Of a stretch of DNA of 64,000 nt, positions 33,513 to 40,950 are shown piece by piece; position 1 is the stretch's first letter, and the number at the start of each line of letters is the position of its first letter. The notes beneath the pieces are model-generated. The model saw nothing but the letters and a program-made list of their open reading frames with translations. It made no database searches and was not told where the DNA came from. The stretch comes from CBDCGJ01 sp965238305. GTDB taxonomy: Bacteria > Pseudomonadota > Alphaproteobacteria > GCA-2731375. The position numbers and the translations under genes are program-made. Where the stretch lies: the NCBI GenBank assembly GCA_965238305.1, contig CBDEHK010000001.1:744001-808000 (forward strand), in the 5' to 3' direction.

Positions 33513-34400
33513 ATGGATCGACTGAAGCACTCCATAGATTATATTGAAACCAATTTGGCCCGCGACCTGACGGTCGGGCGGATTGCCCAGGCGGCTTGTT
33601 ATTCGCCCTATCACTTTGCCCGCAGCTTTCGCTTGCTGACCGGCTGGTCGGTGATGGCTTATGTGCAGGCGCGGCGCTTGACCCTGGCGGCGGAACGTTT
33701 GCGGGCAGATGATCGAAATGGTGAACGCGTGGCCCTGATCGAACTTGCCTTCGACAGCGGTTTCGAAAGCCAAGCTGCCTTCACTCGCGCTTTTAAACGA
33801 AAATTCAAGCAAACGCCGGGGGCCTTTCGCCGCCTTGGCGGTATTCACCATGACCCGACGCACACGCCACGACTGGTGTTGGCGCGCGATTTCAGCAAAG
33901 GAGACCCTGTTATGCTGACACCACGATTTACTGATCGTCTCGCTTTCATGGCGGCGGGCCTGAAGGGCCATTATGAAGAAACCGCGAAGGCCGATATCGG
34001 CAATCTATGGGAACGGTTTGGCCCGCTGATCGGGCAGATCCCACATGCGGTCGAAGGGCCGACCTACGGCATCTGTTTTCCCCCCGACAAGACAGATGGC
34101 CGTTTCGACTATTTCGCCGCCATCGAAGTTTCCGATTATGGCGAGCTGCCGGGGGCGGTAGAGCCGGTCACCGTGCCGGCACAACATTACGCCGTTTTCA
34201 CCCATCGGATTAGCAATCCCGACATCACCCGGGATTTGCTGCCGACCCTCAGTTTCATTTGGGAAAGCTGGTTGCCGGCCTCAGATTATGACTTTACCGG
34301 CGGGCCCGATTTTGAACTTTACGACGAACGTTTCGACCCCTTCGCCCAGAACGGGCTAGCGGGCGAATTCGACATCTACATTCCGGTGCGGGCGAAATGA
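33513..34400 (+). CDS. AraC family regulator with GyrI-like ligand domain
   Basis: A 295-residue regulator of the Rob/SoxS-plus-effector type. Residues 1-105 are the double helix-turn-helix AraC domain (RDLTVGRIAQAACYSPYHFARSFRLLTG and ALIELAFDSGFESQAAFTRAFKRKFKQTPGAFRR, quoted in parts). Residues ~125-295 resemble the GyrI/BmrR-like small-molecule domain (FDYFAAIEVSDYGELP, FTHRIS, and the C-terminal FDIYIPVRAK). It probably activates nearby genes in response to a ligand. The start lies 8 nt after the KAP stop, and its stop overlaps the serine hydrolase start by 4 nt, so it is co-transcribed at least with the latter. Confidence 0.9.
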   Translation: MDRLKHSIDYIETNLARDLTVGRIAQAACYSPYHFARSFRLLTGWSVMAYVQARRLTLAAERLRADDRNGERVALIELAFDSGFESQAAFTRAFKRKFKQTPGAFRRLGGIHHDPTHTPRLVLARDFSKGDPVMLTPRFTDRLAFMAAGLKGHYEETAKADIGNLWERFGPLIGQIPHAVEGPTYGICFPPDKTDGRFDYFAAIEVSDYGELPGAVEPVTVPAQHYAVFTHRISNPDITRDLLPTLSFIWESWLPASDYDFTGGPDFELYDERFDPFAQNGLAGEFDIYIPVRAK

Positions 34401-35410
34401 AGCAGCTGCGAAACATAGATAATTGTGCCTCGCAAATTGATGCTGCCGTCGGCACGCACGCCTTCCACAATCTGCATAGTGTTATCGTGCAGCAGGCTGG
34501 CAAGACGCTGCTGGAGCGATATTATCGCGGCAACGATTCAAAACGCGGTCATCCGCTTGGTGTGATCGAGTTCTCGCCCACTGTCCTGCACGATCTGCGC
34601 TCGGTCACAAAAAGCATCGTTAGCCTGCTTTATGGTATTGCTCTTGCGGCCGGTAAGGTAGCGCCACCGGAAGCGGTCTTGGTTACGCAGTTTCGAGACT
34701 ATGGCGATCTGGCGGCAGATCCGGCGCGCCGCCAAATGACCGTCGCCCATGCCCTGACCATGACCATAGGGACCGAATGGGATGAAGATGCGCCTTATAC
34801 CGGTCCCTGGAATAGCGAGATTGCGATGAACATGGCGGGCGACCGCAATCGCTTCATTCTCGACCGCCCGCTTCAGCACAAGCCCGGCTCAACCTGGCTT
34901 TATAACGGCGGCACAACAGCCTTGTTGAGCGACCTGATCGAACGCGGCAGCGGGCAAAATTTGCTGAGTTACGCCAAAGAAGCGCTATTTCAACCTCTCG
35001 GCATTGCAGACGTCGAATGGGTATGTGAATCTGATGGCCGTTTCGCGGCCGCTTCCGGTTTGCGGTTATTGCCGCGCGACTTGGCTAAGATCGGTCGGTT
35101 GATTTTGCAGCAGGGAAAATGGGAGGGCGAGCAAGTGGTGCCCGCCAGCTGGTTGCAGCAATCGTTCGAACCGCAGGCGTCCATTGATGAAAATTTCAGC
35201 TATGGTTATCAATGGTGGCTGGGGCGATTTCTTGAAAGCGACGGGCATCCCTGGATCGCCGGTAACGGCAATGGCGGTCAACGCTTGATCGTCCTGCCGC
35301 ATCTCGATTTAGTGGTGGTGATCATGACCGGCAATTACGATCAGCCGGATCAAAGCGATATCCCGGTGGCCTTGATGCGCGATATAATCCTGCCGGCCGT
35401 GACCGCTTAA
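34397..35410 (+). CDS. Serine hydrolase, beta-lactamase class C/DD-peptidase fold
   Basis: A 337-residue cytoplasmic-looking serine hydrolase (no signal peptide). The active-site S-x-x-K is SVTK in DLRSVTKSIVSLLYG (about residue 73), the Y-x-N motif is YNGG near residue 169, and GNGNGGQR stands where H/K-T-G usually lies. Members hydrolyse esters, amides or beta-lactams; class C-like genes of this kind are seldom true beta-lactamases. It overlaps the AraC regulator gene by 4 nt, so that regulator probably senses a related compound. Its last ~45 codons are partly copied at 36645-36777 within the tandem duplication downstream. Confidence 0.87.
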   Translation: MKQLRNIDNCASQIDAAVGTHAFHNLHSVIVQQAGKTLLERYYRGNDSKRGHPLGVIEFSPTVLHDLRSVTKSIVSLLYGIALAAGKVAPPEAVLVTQFRDYGDLAADPARRQMTVAHALTMTIGTEWDEDAPYTGPWNSEIAMNMAGDRNRFILDRPLQHKPGSTWLYNGGTTALLSDLIERGSGQNLLSYAKEALFQPLGIADVEWVCESDGRFAAASGLRLLPRDLAKIGRLILQQGKWEGEQVVPASWLQQSFEPQASIDENFSYGYQWWLGRFLESDGHPWIAGNGNGGQRLIVLPHLDLVVVIMTGNYDQPDQSDIPVALMRDIILPAVTA

Positions 35411-35491
35411 CAATTTTTAATGAGATTTCTTTGAACCATTTCGCCGCCTGCAGCGACTTACAGTTAACGCGGCATTCTGAGGAGAAGGGAA

Positions 35492-36529
35492 ATGACCAGG
35501 ATAGATATCTCAATGACCAAATTGATCGGTGCGATCGTGCTTGGCGCCAGTTTCTTTGGCTTTTCACAAGCCCAGGCGGATTCCGGCGATGGTTATGTTT
35601 ATAGCTCTGCGCCGAAACCTTGGGTGGTGATCAGCAACGGCCAAAGCTACACAAAGTTCAGCCACAATGGCAATGTTACCGTCGTTGGGCGGCTGAAATA
35701 TGACACCCAGGTCGGTGGTAAAGTAAAAAGCTGGTGGGGTTATCCAAGCCTTGTTAACGGTTATGGCATTGCCGCCCCAGTCCAGGGTACGGATGTCTAT
35801 AAAATATCGAAGTCCTATTCCGTCGGCAACCGGCCGAAGAAAATAGACAAGAATTTGCCTTTTTCAATACCCGCCAGCAAAGTTGGACCAATTGCCATTA
35901 GCATGTGTAATTCTCTCGCTAACAGTTTGCGCAGCCAAGGAAAATCCAACAAACAGATCTTTGGTCAAAACCGTGAGGTCAGTTTTAAGGCTAGTTTGAA
36001 TTACCACGTCAATGCGTCCGGTTCCGGCTCAAATAATCCGATTTGGCAAGCCTACTCGCCTTATGTCATTCCGATCCGTTGCGCCAAATGGTCCGGTGCC
36101 CAAGTCCCGACCGCCGGCAGCTTGACCACTGCTTTCAAGGTCATCAAAGCAACCATGAAGCATCAAATGATCGTCACTCTGGGTGGGACCTGCAAGGTTA
36201 AGCTAACCACGGCGATCAGCACCAACAAAGCCAATGAAAATGTCAAGTTCCGCTATAAAAGCCAAAGCGGCAAACAAAGCAATATCTTCACCGTCAAAAC
36301 AGCTGCCAACAAGATTGCGGTGGTGACCCACACTTGGAATATCACCAATACCCCCAGCGTCTATGACGGCACCTGGATCCACATGGACGGTGTCGCCCCT
36401 AAATTTAAGTCAAATACCGTTGCCGCTTATACGGAATGTAAAGAAGGTGGCCCAGACGATCTGGCCCCGAACCCGAAAAAACCAAAAGTCGGGGTTCCCC
36501 TGGGTGGCGACAACAAGGTCACAAACTAG
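35492..36529 (+). CDS. Secreted four-cysteine protein of unknown family, copy 1
   Basis: A 345-residue protein with a clear signal peptide (KLIGAIVLGASFFGFSQAQA, cleavage near residue 29). The mature part is rich in Lys, Ser, Asn and aromatic residues and appears to be mostly beta. Four cysteines are conserved with the second copy: in SMCNSL, IRCAKW, GTCKVK and TECKEGG, so two disulfides are likely and the protein should work outside the cytoplasm. The C-terminus is Pro/Lys/Gly-rich (NPKKPKVGVPLGGDN). Start at 35492 has GAGGAGAAGG upstream. A strong terminator follows at 36549. No known family is recognised. Confidence 0.82.
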   Translation: MTRIDISMTKLIGAIVLGASFFGFSQAQADSGDGYVYSSAPKPWVVISNGQSYTKFSHNGNVTVVGRLKYDTQVGGKVKSWWGYPSLVNGYGIAAPVQGTDVYKISKSYSVGNRPKKIDKNLPFSIPASKVGPIAISMCNSLANSLRSQGKSNKQIFGQNREVSFKASLNYHVNASGSGSNNPIWQAYSPYVIPIRCAKWSGAQVPTAGSLTTAFKVIKATMKHQMIVTLGGTCKVKLTTAISTNKANENVKFRYKSQSGKQSNIFTVKTAANKIAVVTHTWNITNTPSVYDGTWIHMDGVAPKFKSNTVAAYTECKEGGPDDLAPNPKKPKVGVPLGGDNKVTN

Positions 36530-36548
36530 AACCAGTACGAAGTGATTT

Positions 36549-36573
36549 GCGGGAGCCGTTCAGCGGCTCCCGC
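36549..36573 (+). terminator. Intrinsic terminator after secreted protein copy 1
   Basis: GCGGGAGCCG-TTCAG-CGGCTCCCGC, a perfect 10-nt stem followed by AATTATTTTA. An identical stem follows copy 2. Confidence 0.85.
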
Positions 36574-36600
36574 AATTATTTTACGGCTCGAGCGGTATTA

Positions 36601-36644
36601 TCCTAATTTCGGGAATGGACCCCGGCTGCCGCTTTTCGCGGCCA
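36601..36644 (-). pseudogene. Copied scrap of the 3' end of the DUF971 gene
   Basis: This stretch matches, with several changes, the end of the leftward DUF971 gene at 38005-38052 (shared CCCGGCTGCCGC core). It is the left-hand boundary of a tandem duplication and is too short to work. Confidence 0.7.
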
Positions 36645-36777
36645 ATGCTTGATCGTCCTGCCGCACCTCGACCTAGTGGCGGTGATCATGATCGGAATTT
36701 ACGATCAACCGGATCAAAGCGATATCCCCACGACCTTGATGGGTGATATAATCGTACCGGCATTCGCAAACAGCAAA
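36645..36777 (+). pseudogene. Copied scrap of the 3' end of the serine hydrolase gene
   Basis: This stretch matches the last ~130 nt of the serine hydrolase gene (35281 onward; offset 1364 nt), including GATCGTCCTGCCGCA and GGATCAAAGCGATATCCC. It has no start, has drifted, and lost the original stop. It directly abuts the DUF971 scrap, marking the junction of the tandem duplication. The remaining 36778-36921 holds the diverged upstream region of copy 2. Confidence 0.85.
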
Positions 36778-36921
36778 GACATAAGGGTCTGTAGAAACTA
36801 GCAAAATTTTTTGTCGATCTAATTTTGAACCATTTCCAGCGTCACTGCGACTTACTTATAATGAAACCGTAATATAAACGGGCTGAAATTTTCATTCGTT
36901 GGCATTTTGAGGAGATGGACA

Positions 36922-37947
36922 ATGACCCGTGTAAACACGTCGATTTCAAATCTGATTGGCGCCGCTATTCTCGGTGCCGCCTTTATGAGCGTGAGCCAAG
37001 CGCAGGCGGATACCGTTGCTGGATTTATTTACAGCTCGGCGCCAAAACCCTGGGTGGTGTTAAGCAACGGACAGTCCTATAGCAAATTCAACCACAAAGG
37101 CATGGTAAGTATTTCCGGCCGTTTGAAATATGATACCGCGGTTGCTGGTAGGGTGAAAAGCTGGTGGGCCTATCCCGTCATGAAAAATGGCTTTGGTATC
37201 GCCAATCAGGATGCTTACAAAAAATCAAAATCTTACCCAAGCGGCAGCCGCCCCAAAAAGATTGACAAAAAGCTCACTTTTTCCATCCCGGCAAGCAAAT
37301 ATGCATCAGCAGCGGTAGGACTGTGTAATTTGCTTGCCAAGCAACTGCGCAGCCAAGGTAAATCGAATAAACAAATCTTCGCGCAAGACCGGCAAGTCAT
37401 TTTTGACCCTTATCTTCGGTACAACGTGGATGCCTCGGGCGCCGGTTCGAACAAACCGTCCGAGGAAGTGCAGTTGCATCACAAAATTACTGTGCGCTGC
37501 GCTAAATGGGCCGGCGTACAAGTTCCAACAGCGAGTAGTCTTTCAACTGCGTTCAAGGTGCTTAAGGCGACTATGAAATATCAGATGATCGTCGCCCTAA
37601 ATGGAACCTGTAAGGTTAAACTGACGACGGCGATCAGTACGAATAAAGCCAATCAAAACGTCAAATTCCGATACAAGAGCCAAAGCGGCAAACAAAGCAA
37701 TATCTTCACCGTCAAAACCGCTGCCAACAAAATTGCCGTGGTGACCCATAGTTGGAATATTACCAATATGCCGAGTGCCTTTGACGGCACCTGGATCCAC
37801 ATGGACGGCGTGGCACCTAAATTTAGGTCAAATACCGTTGCCGCTTATACGGAATGTAAAGAAGGTGGCCCAGACGATCTGGCCCCGAACCCGAAAAAAC
37901 CAAAAGTCGGGGTTCCCCTGGGTGGCGACAACAAGGTCACGAACTAG
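36922..37947 (+). CDS. Secreted four-cysteine protein of unknown family, copy 2
   Basis: A 341-residue paralogue of the gene at 35492, with signal peptide (NLIGAAILGAAFMSVSQAQA) and the same four cysteines (GLCNLL, VRCAKW, GTCKVK, TECKEGG). The first two thirds have diverged clearly from copy 1 while the last third is nearly the same, including 114 nt without any difference. Start at 36922 follows GAGGAGATGGAC and aligns with copy 1; an upstream GTG/ATG-like start at 36907 is in frame but less fitting. It ends at a terminator identical to that of copy 1. Function unknown. Confidence 0.82.
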   Translation: MTRVNTSISNLIGAAILGAAFMSVSQAQADTVAGFIYSSAPKPWVVLSNGQSYSKFNHKGMVSISGRLKYDTAVAGRVKSWWAYPVMKNGFGIANQDAYKKSKSYPSGSRPKKIDKKLTFSIPASKYASAAVGLCNLLAKQLRSQGKSNKQIFAQDRQVIFDPYLRYNVDASGAGSNKPSEEVQLHHKITVRCAKWAGVQVPTASSLSTAFKVLKATMKYQMIVALNGTCKVKLTTAISTNKANQNVKFRYKSQSGKQSNIFTVKTAANKIAVVTHSWNITNMPSAFDGTWIHMDGVAPKFRSNTVAAYTECKEGGPDDLAPNPKKPKVGVPLGGDNKVTN

Positions 37948-37966
37948 AACCAATAAGAAGTGATTT

Positions 37967-37991
37967 GCGGGAGCCGTTCAGCGGCTCCCGC
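37967..37991. terminator. Intrinsic terminator between copy 2 and the convergent DUF971 gene
   Basis: The same perfect 10-nt stem and TTCAG loop as at 36549. A-rich and T-rich flanks on both sides let it serve both the rightward secreted-protein gene and the leftward DUF971 gene ending at 38005. Confidence 0.82.
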
Positions 37992-38004
37992 AAATTCATT
38001 TGTA

Positions 38005-38403
38005 TCAACCGATTTTTGGAAACGGATCCCGGCTGCCGCCTTTGGCGGCCAGGGCGCGCTCGTAAGCGGTCCATTTTTCCGCCTTCTGCAGGCCCAGGTC
38101 ATAAAGATAGGCCCAGGTAAAAAGGCCGGTATCGTGACCGTCGTCAAACAGGATACGGATGGCGTAATTGCCAACCGGTTCCAAATTGGCAATCGCGACA
38201 TATTGTTTGCCGCCAATAATGTCTTTTTTGCCGCCATGGCCCTGCACTTCGGCGCTGGGGCTTTCAACGCGCAGGAATTCCGCCGCTAGATCAAAACTCA
38301 AACCGTCGTCAAAGGCGATGGTCAGCTTCTGTTTGTTCTTGGCAACCGTGATCTCGGTTGGTTTCGGGTGGGAAGTCAATGCCAATACCCAACTAGTCAG
38401 CAA
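38005..38403 (-). CDS. DUF971 protein (gamma-butyrobetaine-hydroxylase N-terminal-like)
   Basis: A protein of up to 132 residues. LTIAFDDGLSFDLAAEFLRVESPSAEVQGHG is the hallmark of DUF971, as is VAIANLEPVGNYAIRILFDDGHDTGLFTWAYL (both quoted in part here as family landmarks: EFLRVESPSAEVQGHG and EPVGNYAIRILFDDGHDTG). The domain is also found at the N-terminus of gamma-butyrobetaine hydroxylase; stand-alone versions are linked to iron-sulfur or metal functions in some bacteria, not shown here. The start is unclear: TTG at 38403, or TTG at 38385/38379; none has a strong ribosome site. It overlaps the Trm112 gene end, as is common in alphaproteobacteria. Confidence 0.87.
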   Translation of the reverse strand: MLTSWVLALTSHPKPTEITVAKNKQKLTIAFDDGLSFDLAAEFLRVESPSAEVQGHGGKKDIIGGKQYVAIANLEPVGNYAIRILFDDGHDTGLFTWAYLYDLGLQKAEKWTAYERALAAKGGSRDPFPKIG

Positions 38404-38575
38404 GCGTGCGGGCTTCGTCGGCCAACATGATCGGAATGCCGTCCCGTATCGGATAGGCCAGGCCGGCGCTTTTGCTAATCAATTCCTGGGCGTCAGCATC
38501 ATAGATCAGCGGCCCCTTGGTTAGGGGACAGACCAACACTTCGAGTAATTTGGGATCAACTTTCTGTTCGCTCAT
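38393..38575 (-). CDS. Trm112 family small protein
   Basis: A 60-residue Trm112-like (YcaR-type) protein: LLEVLVCPLTKGPLIYD and LAYPIRDGIPIML are the family landmarks. Only one of the zinc-type cysteines is present (VCPLTKG), which is usual for bacterial members. In eukaryotes and archaea Trm112 activates methyltransferases; in bacteria the role is unclear. It lies between the LON-domain gene (20 nt upstream) and DUF971 (overlapping), and these appear to form one leftward transcript with the thioredoxin gene. Confidence 0.9.
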   Translation of the reverse strand: MSEQKVDPKLLEVLVCPLTKGPLIYDADAQELISKSAGLAYPIRDGIPIMLADEARTLAD

Positions 38576-38595
38576 CTTTGTCTCCAGTTACCGCC

Positions 38596-39306
38596 TTAAT
38601 GGACTTGCGGCGGCTCATCTTCGCTCACCTCGTCGTCTTCGCTGGCGATCACCAAACGCGCCTGTACCGCCATTGCCATCAAAGTCATCATGGTGCCGGC
38701 CCGGGCGATCAAATCATCGCATTCCAGCAACGCTTGCCGTTCCGCCGGTTGGAACGGACAGATCATAGCCAGGAAATTGATCAAATCGTGATCTTCGGCA
38801 GCTTCAATGCTTTTCCAGTCGGCATCAATCTGATGGACCTTGAAATAAATCGCCAATTGTTCGCGAAAGGCCGTGCGATTTCCGAGCGCCAGGGGGTCCG
38901 CATAACGATCCGCATCAAACCGTTGCCAATCTGGATTGACTTGGCGGTATTTGGTCATGGTTTCCAGTTCCTGGACGATGCCAAAACGGCTGAGCCCGGT
39001 CAGAGTGATCAGGAAGCGGCCATCCTCGGTTTCTTTGCACTTGGTAATCAAGCCGGCGCAACCGATGGAATAAACCTCCGGGCTTTCCAAATCGGCTTGC
39101 GGATCAATCGGCTGCACCATACCGATCAAGCGGGCGCCGGCCATGGCGTCGCGAACCATGTCAAGATAACGCGGTTCGAAAATATTCAGCGGCAATTGCC
39201 CGCCGGGCAGCAACAAGACCCCCGGCAGCGGAAAAATCGCCAGGGCGGCCGGCAATTCTTCCAAGGCTTCCAAATCGTCATCGCGGTCGTTCTGATCGTC
39301 CATCAT
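38596..39306 (-). CDS. LON substrate-binding domain protein (stand-alone)
   Basis: A 236-residue protein made of the Lon N-terminal (PUA-like) domain without ATPase or protease parts. IFPLPGVLLLPGGQLPLNIFEPRY near residue 25 is the family opening, and GCAGLITKCKETEDGRFLITLTGLSRF follows. Such proteins may bind misfolded proteins but their role is not settled. The start at 39306 (or 39303, two tandem ATGs) is chosen because it lies just after the thioredoxin stop at 39314; the upstream open frame overlaps that gene. It is in the conserved ybbN-LON-Trm112-DUF971 string. Confidence 0.9.
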   Translation of the reverse strand: MMDDQNDRDDDLEALEELPAALAIFPLPGVLLLPGGQLPLNIFEPRYLDMVRDAMAGARLIGMVQPIDPQADLESPEVYSIGCAGLITKCKETEDGRFLITLTGLSRFGIVQELETMTKYRQVNPDWQRFDADRYADPLALGNRTAFREQLAIYFKVHQIDADWKSIEAAEDHDLINFLAMICPFQPAERQALLECDDLIARAGTMMTLMAMAVQARLVIASEDDEVSEDEPPQVH

Positions 39307-39313
39307 GCCGGCT

Positions 39314-40225
39314 TTAAGAAAACAGGATTGCGCCCAGGCGAGAACGGCCATCCATAGTCACCGGGTCGGTCATGCCAAAAGCTTCAAAATAGGTCAGCAA
39401 TTGTTTGCGGGCAGCTTCGTCGTTCCAAGTGCGATCGCGCTGGATGATTTCCAATAGATGATCGATGGCTTCTTGGCGCCGATCGGCGGCGGCAAAACCT
39501 TGCGCTAGTTCAAAGCGCGCTTCATGATCGTTTTCATCGGCTTCCAGGCGGGCCAGCAACGGCGCCATGTCGCCGACATTTTCGGATTGCGCGGCCAACT
39601 CCAGGGCCGCCACGGCGGAGGCGATTTCCGGCTTCGATTTCAGTTTGTCGTCCAAACCATCGAGCATCTGGCGGGCGTGATCGTATTCGCCGTCTTTGAT
39701 AAGGCAGTGCGCCAGGCCGCCGGTCGCCACCGCATTTTCCTCATCGACCTGCAGAATTTGTGTATAGATTTGGCTGGCGCCGGTAAAATCACCGGCATCG
39801 AAAGCTTCCTGCGCTTGGGCCAAAGCGTCGTCCAGGGGCGAGCCACCGGCCCGGTCGGTCAGGCGTTTGACAAAATCCTTGATCTGGCTTTCCGGTAACG
39901 CACCGGCAAAACCGTCGACCGGCTGACCTTGATAAAAGGCGAATACCGCCGGGATCGATTGCACCCGCATCTGGCCCGCCAGTTCCTGGTTCTTGTCGAC
40001 ATCGATTTTCACCAGCTTGACTGCGCCGCCGGCCGCTTTGACGACTTTCTCAAGCGCCGGGCCAAGGGTTTTACATGGCCCGCACCATTCGGCCCAGAAA
40101 TCGACAATCACCGGGGTCTCATTGCTGGCGTCCAGCACGTCGGCGGCAAAATTGGCGGTGTCGCTGTCTTTGATCAAATCTGTTTGGCCGCCACCTTGGC
40201 CAATGATCAGTTCATTCGCATCCAT
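39314..40225 (-). CDS. Thioredoxin-domain co-chaperone (YbbN/CnoX-like) with TPR region
   Basis: A 303-residue protein with an N-terminal thioredoxin domain carrying the full redox motif WAEWCGPCK (about residues 45-53) and cis-Pro in SIPAVFAF, followed by an all-helical TPR-like C-terminal region (~125-290). E. coli YbbN/CnoX has the same two-part layout and guards proteins for transfer to chaperones; here both active cysteines are kept, as in other alphaproteobacterial members, so disulfide reduction is possible. It is the first gene of a leftward operon with LON, Trm112 and DUF971. Confidence 0.92.
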   Translation of the reverse strand: MDANELIIGQGGGQTDLIKDSDTANFAADVLDASNETPVIVDFWAEWCGPCKTLGPALEKVVKAAGGAVKLVKIDVDKNQELAGQMRVQSIPAVFAFYQGQPVDGFAGALPESQIKDFVKRLTDRAGGSPLDDALAQAQEAFDAGDFTGASQIYTQILQVDEENAVATGGLAHCLIKDGEYDHARQMLDGLDDKLKSKPEIASAVAALELAAQSENVGDMAPLLARLEADENDHEARFELAQGFAAADRRQEAIDHLLEIIQRDRTWNDEAARKQLLTYFEAFGMTDPVTMDGRSRLGAILFS

Positions 40226-40296
40226 TATTAATTCCGCTTCCTGAAGAAATACAATATTTACCTACATGTAAGGTGAACCGGGTTACGGTTACAAGT

Positions 40297-40833
40297 CTAT
40301 ATCTTCACCCGCATGACCTGATGACCGCAGTCGGCAATGAAGGTCAGTAAATCCGCCCGCTTAATTGCCGTGGTCCGGGTGTTATCCAGGGGATGATAGT
40401 TCAATAGATCGTGGGCTAACATATCTTCATCCAAGACCACCTGGACCTTTTGTTCCGGATCGTTGATCAGCGCGAAGGGCGTGACGGAGCCCGGTTTGAC
40501 GCCCAGAAATTCCATTAGGCGATCGGCGCTGGCGAAACTCAGGCGGGCCGAGCCGATTTTGTCCTGCAAGCCTTTCAGGTCGACGTCTTTGTCTTCCAAG
40601 GTCACGACCAGCCAATTCTTTTTCTTCTTATCCCGCAACAGCAGATTTTTGCAATGTCCACCCGGCAGATCGCCGCGTAAAGCCTGGCTTTCTTCGACCG
40701 TGAACAGGGCTTGATGTTCAATCGTCGTGGTTTCAAAATTTAGTGCCTCAAAGCGGGCGAATAGATCGGTTGGGCTTGCCGGCATGGCCGCATACTTTCC
40801 AATATCGTCGATAAGCTGTTCGCGGTGCAGCAT
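40297..40833 (-). CDS. Prolyl-tRNA editing/aminoacyl-tRNA deacylase (YbaK/ProX family)
   Basis: A 178-residue trans-editing protein that removes wrongly attached amino acids (usually Ala) from tRNA-Pro. Landmarks: FTVEESQALRGDLPGGHCKNLLLRDKKKKNWLV with the conserved Lys/Asn, ARLSFASADRLMEFLGVKPGSVTPFALIND with G-x-x-x-P, and the DDML-like turn DEDMLAHDLLNYHPLDN (only landmark pieces such as GVKPGSVTPFAL are diagnostic). Length fits the stand-alone ProX/ProXp-ala group. It is a single gene between the thioredoxin operon and a divergent membrane protein. Confidence 0.9.
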   Translation of the reverse strand: MLHREQLIDDIGKYAAMPASPTDLFARFEALNFETTTIEHQALFTVEESQALRGDLPGGHCKNLLLRDKKKKNWLVVTLEDKDVDLKGLQDKIGSARLSFASADRLMEFLGVKPGSVTPFALINDPEQKVQVVLDEDMLAHDLLNYHPLDNTRTTAIKRADLLTFIADCGHQVMRVKI

Positions 40834-40950
40834 AGCTATTTCAAGAAATTTTGGAAGGCCGGTATTTGGCCTTTTAGGCGGCCCTTGCGTCGCCCGCGCG
40901 GGTCGAATAGCGTTGCGCCATTGGCTGCAATCCCGATGACTGATGCGTGA

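Noticed and set aside
34397..35410. Antibiotic-resistance beta-lactamase
   Set aside because: The S-x-x-K and Y-x-N motifs only show the general fold; there is no signal peptide and the third motif is not K-T-G, so no resistance role is supported.
40850..40875. Short hairpin AAGGCC-GGTATTT-GGCCTT followed by TTT
   Set aside because: No rightward gene ends here; it lies in the control region between two divergent genes and is probably chance.
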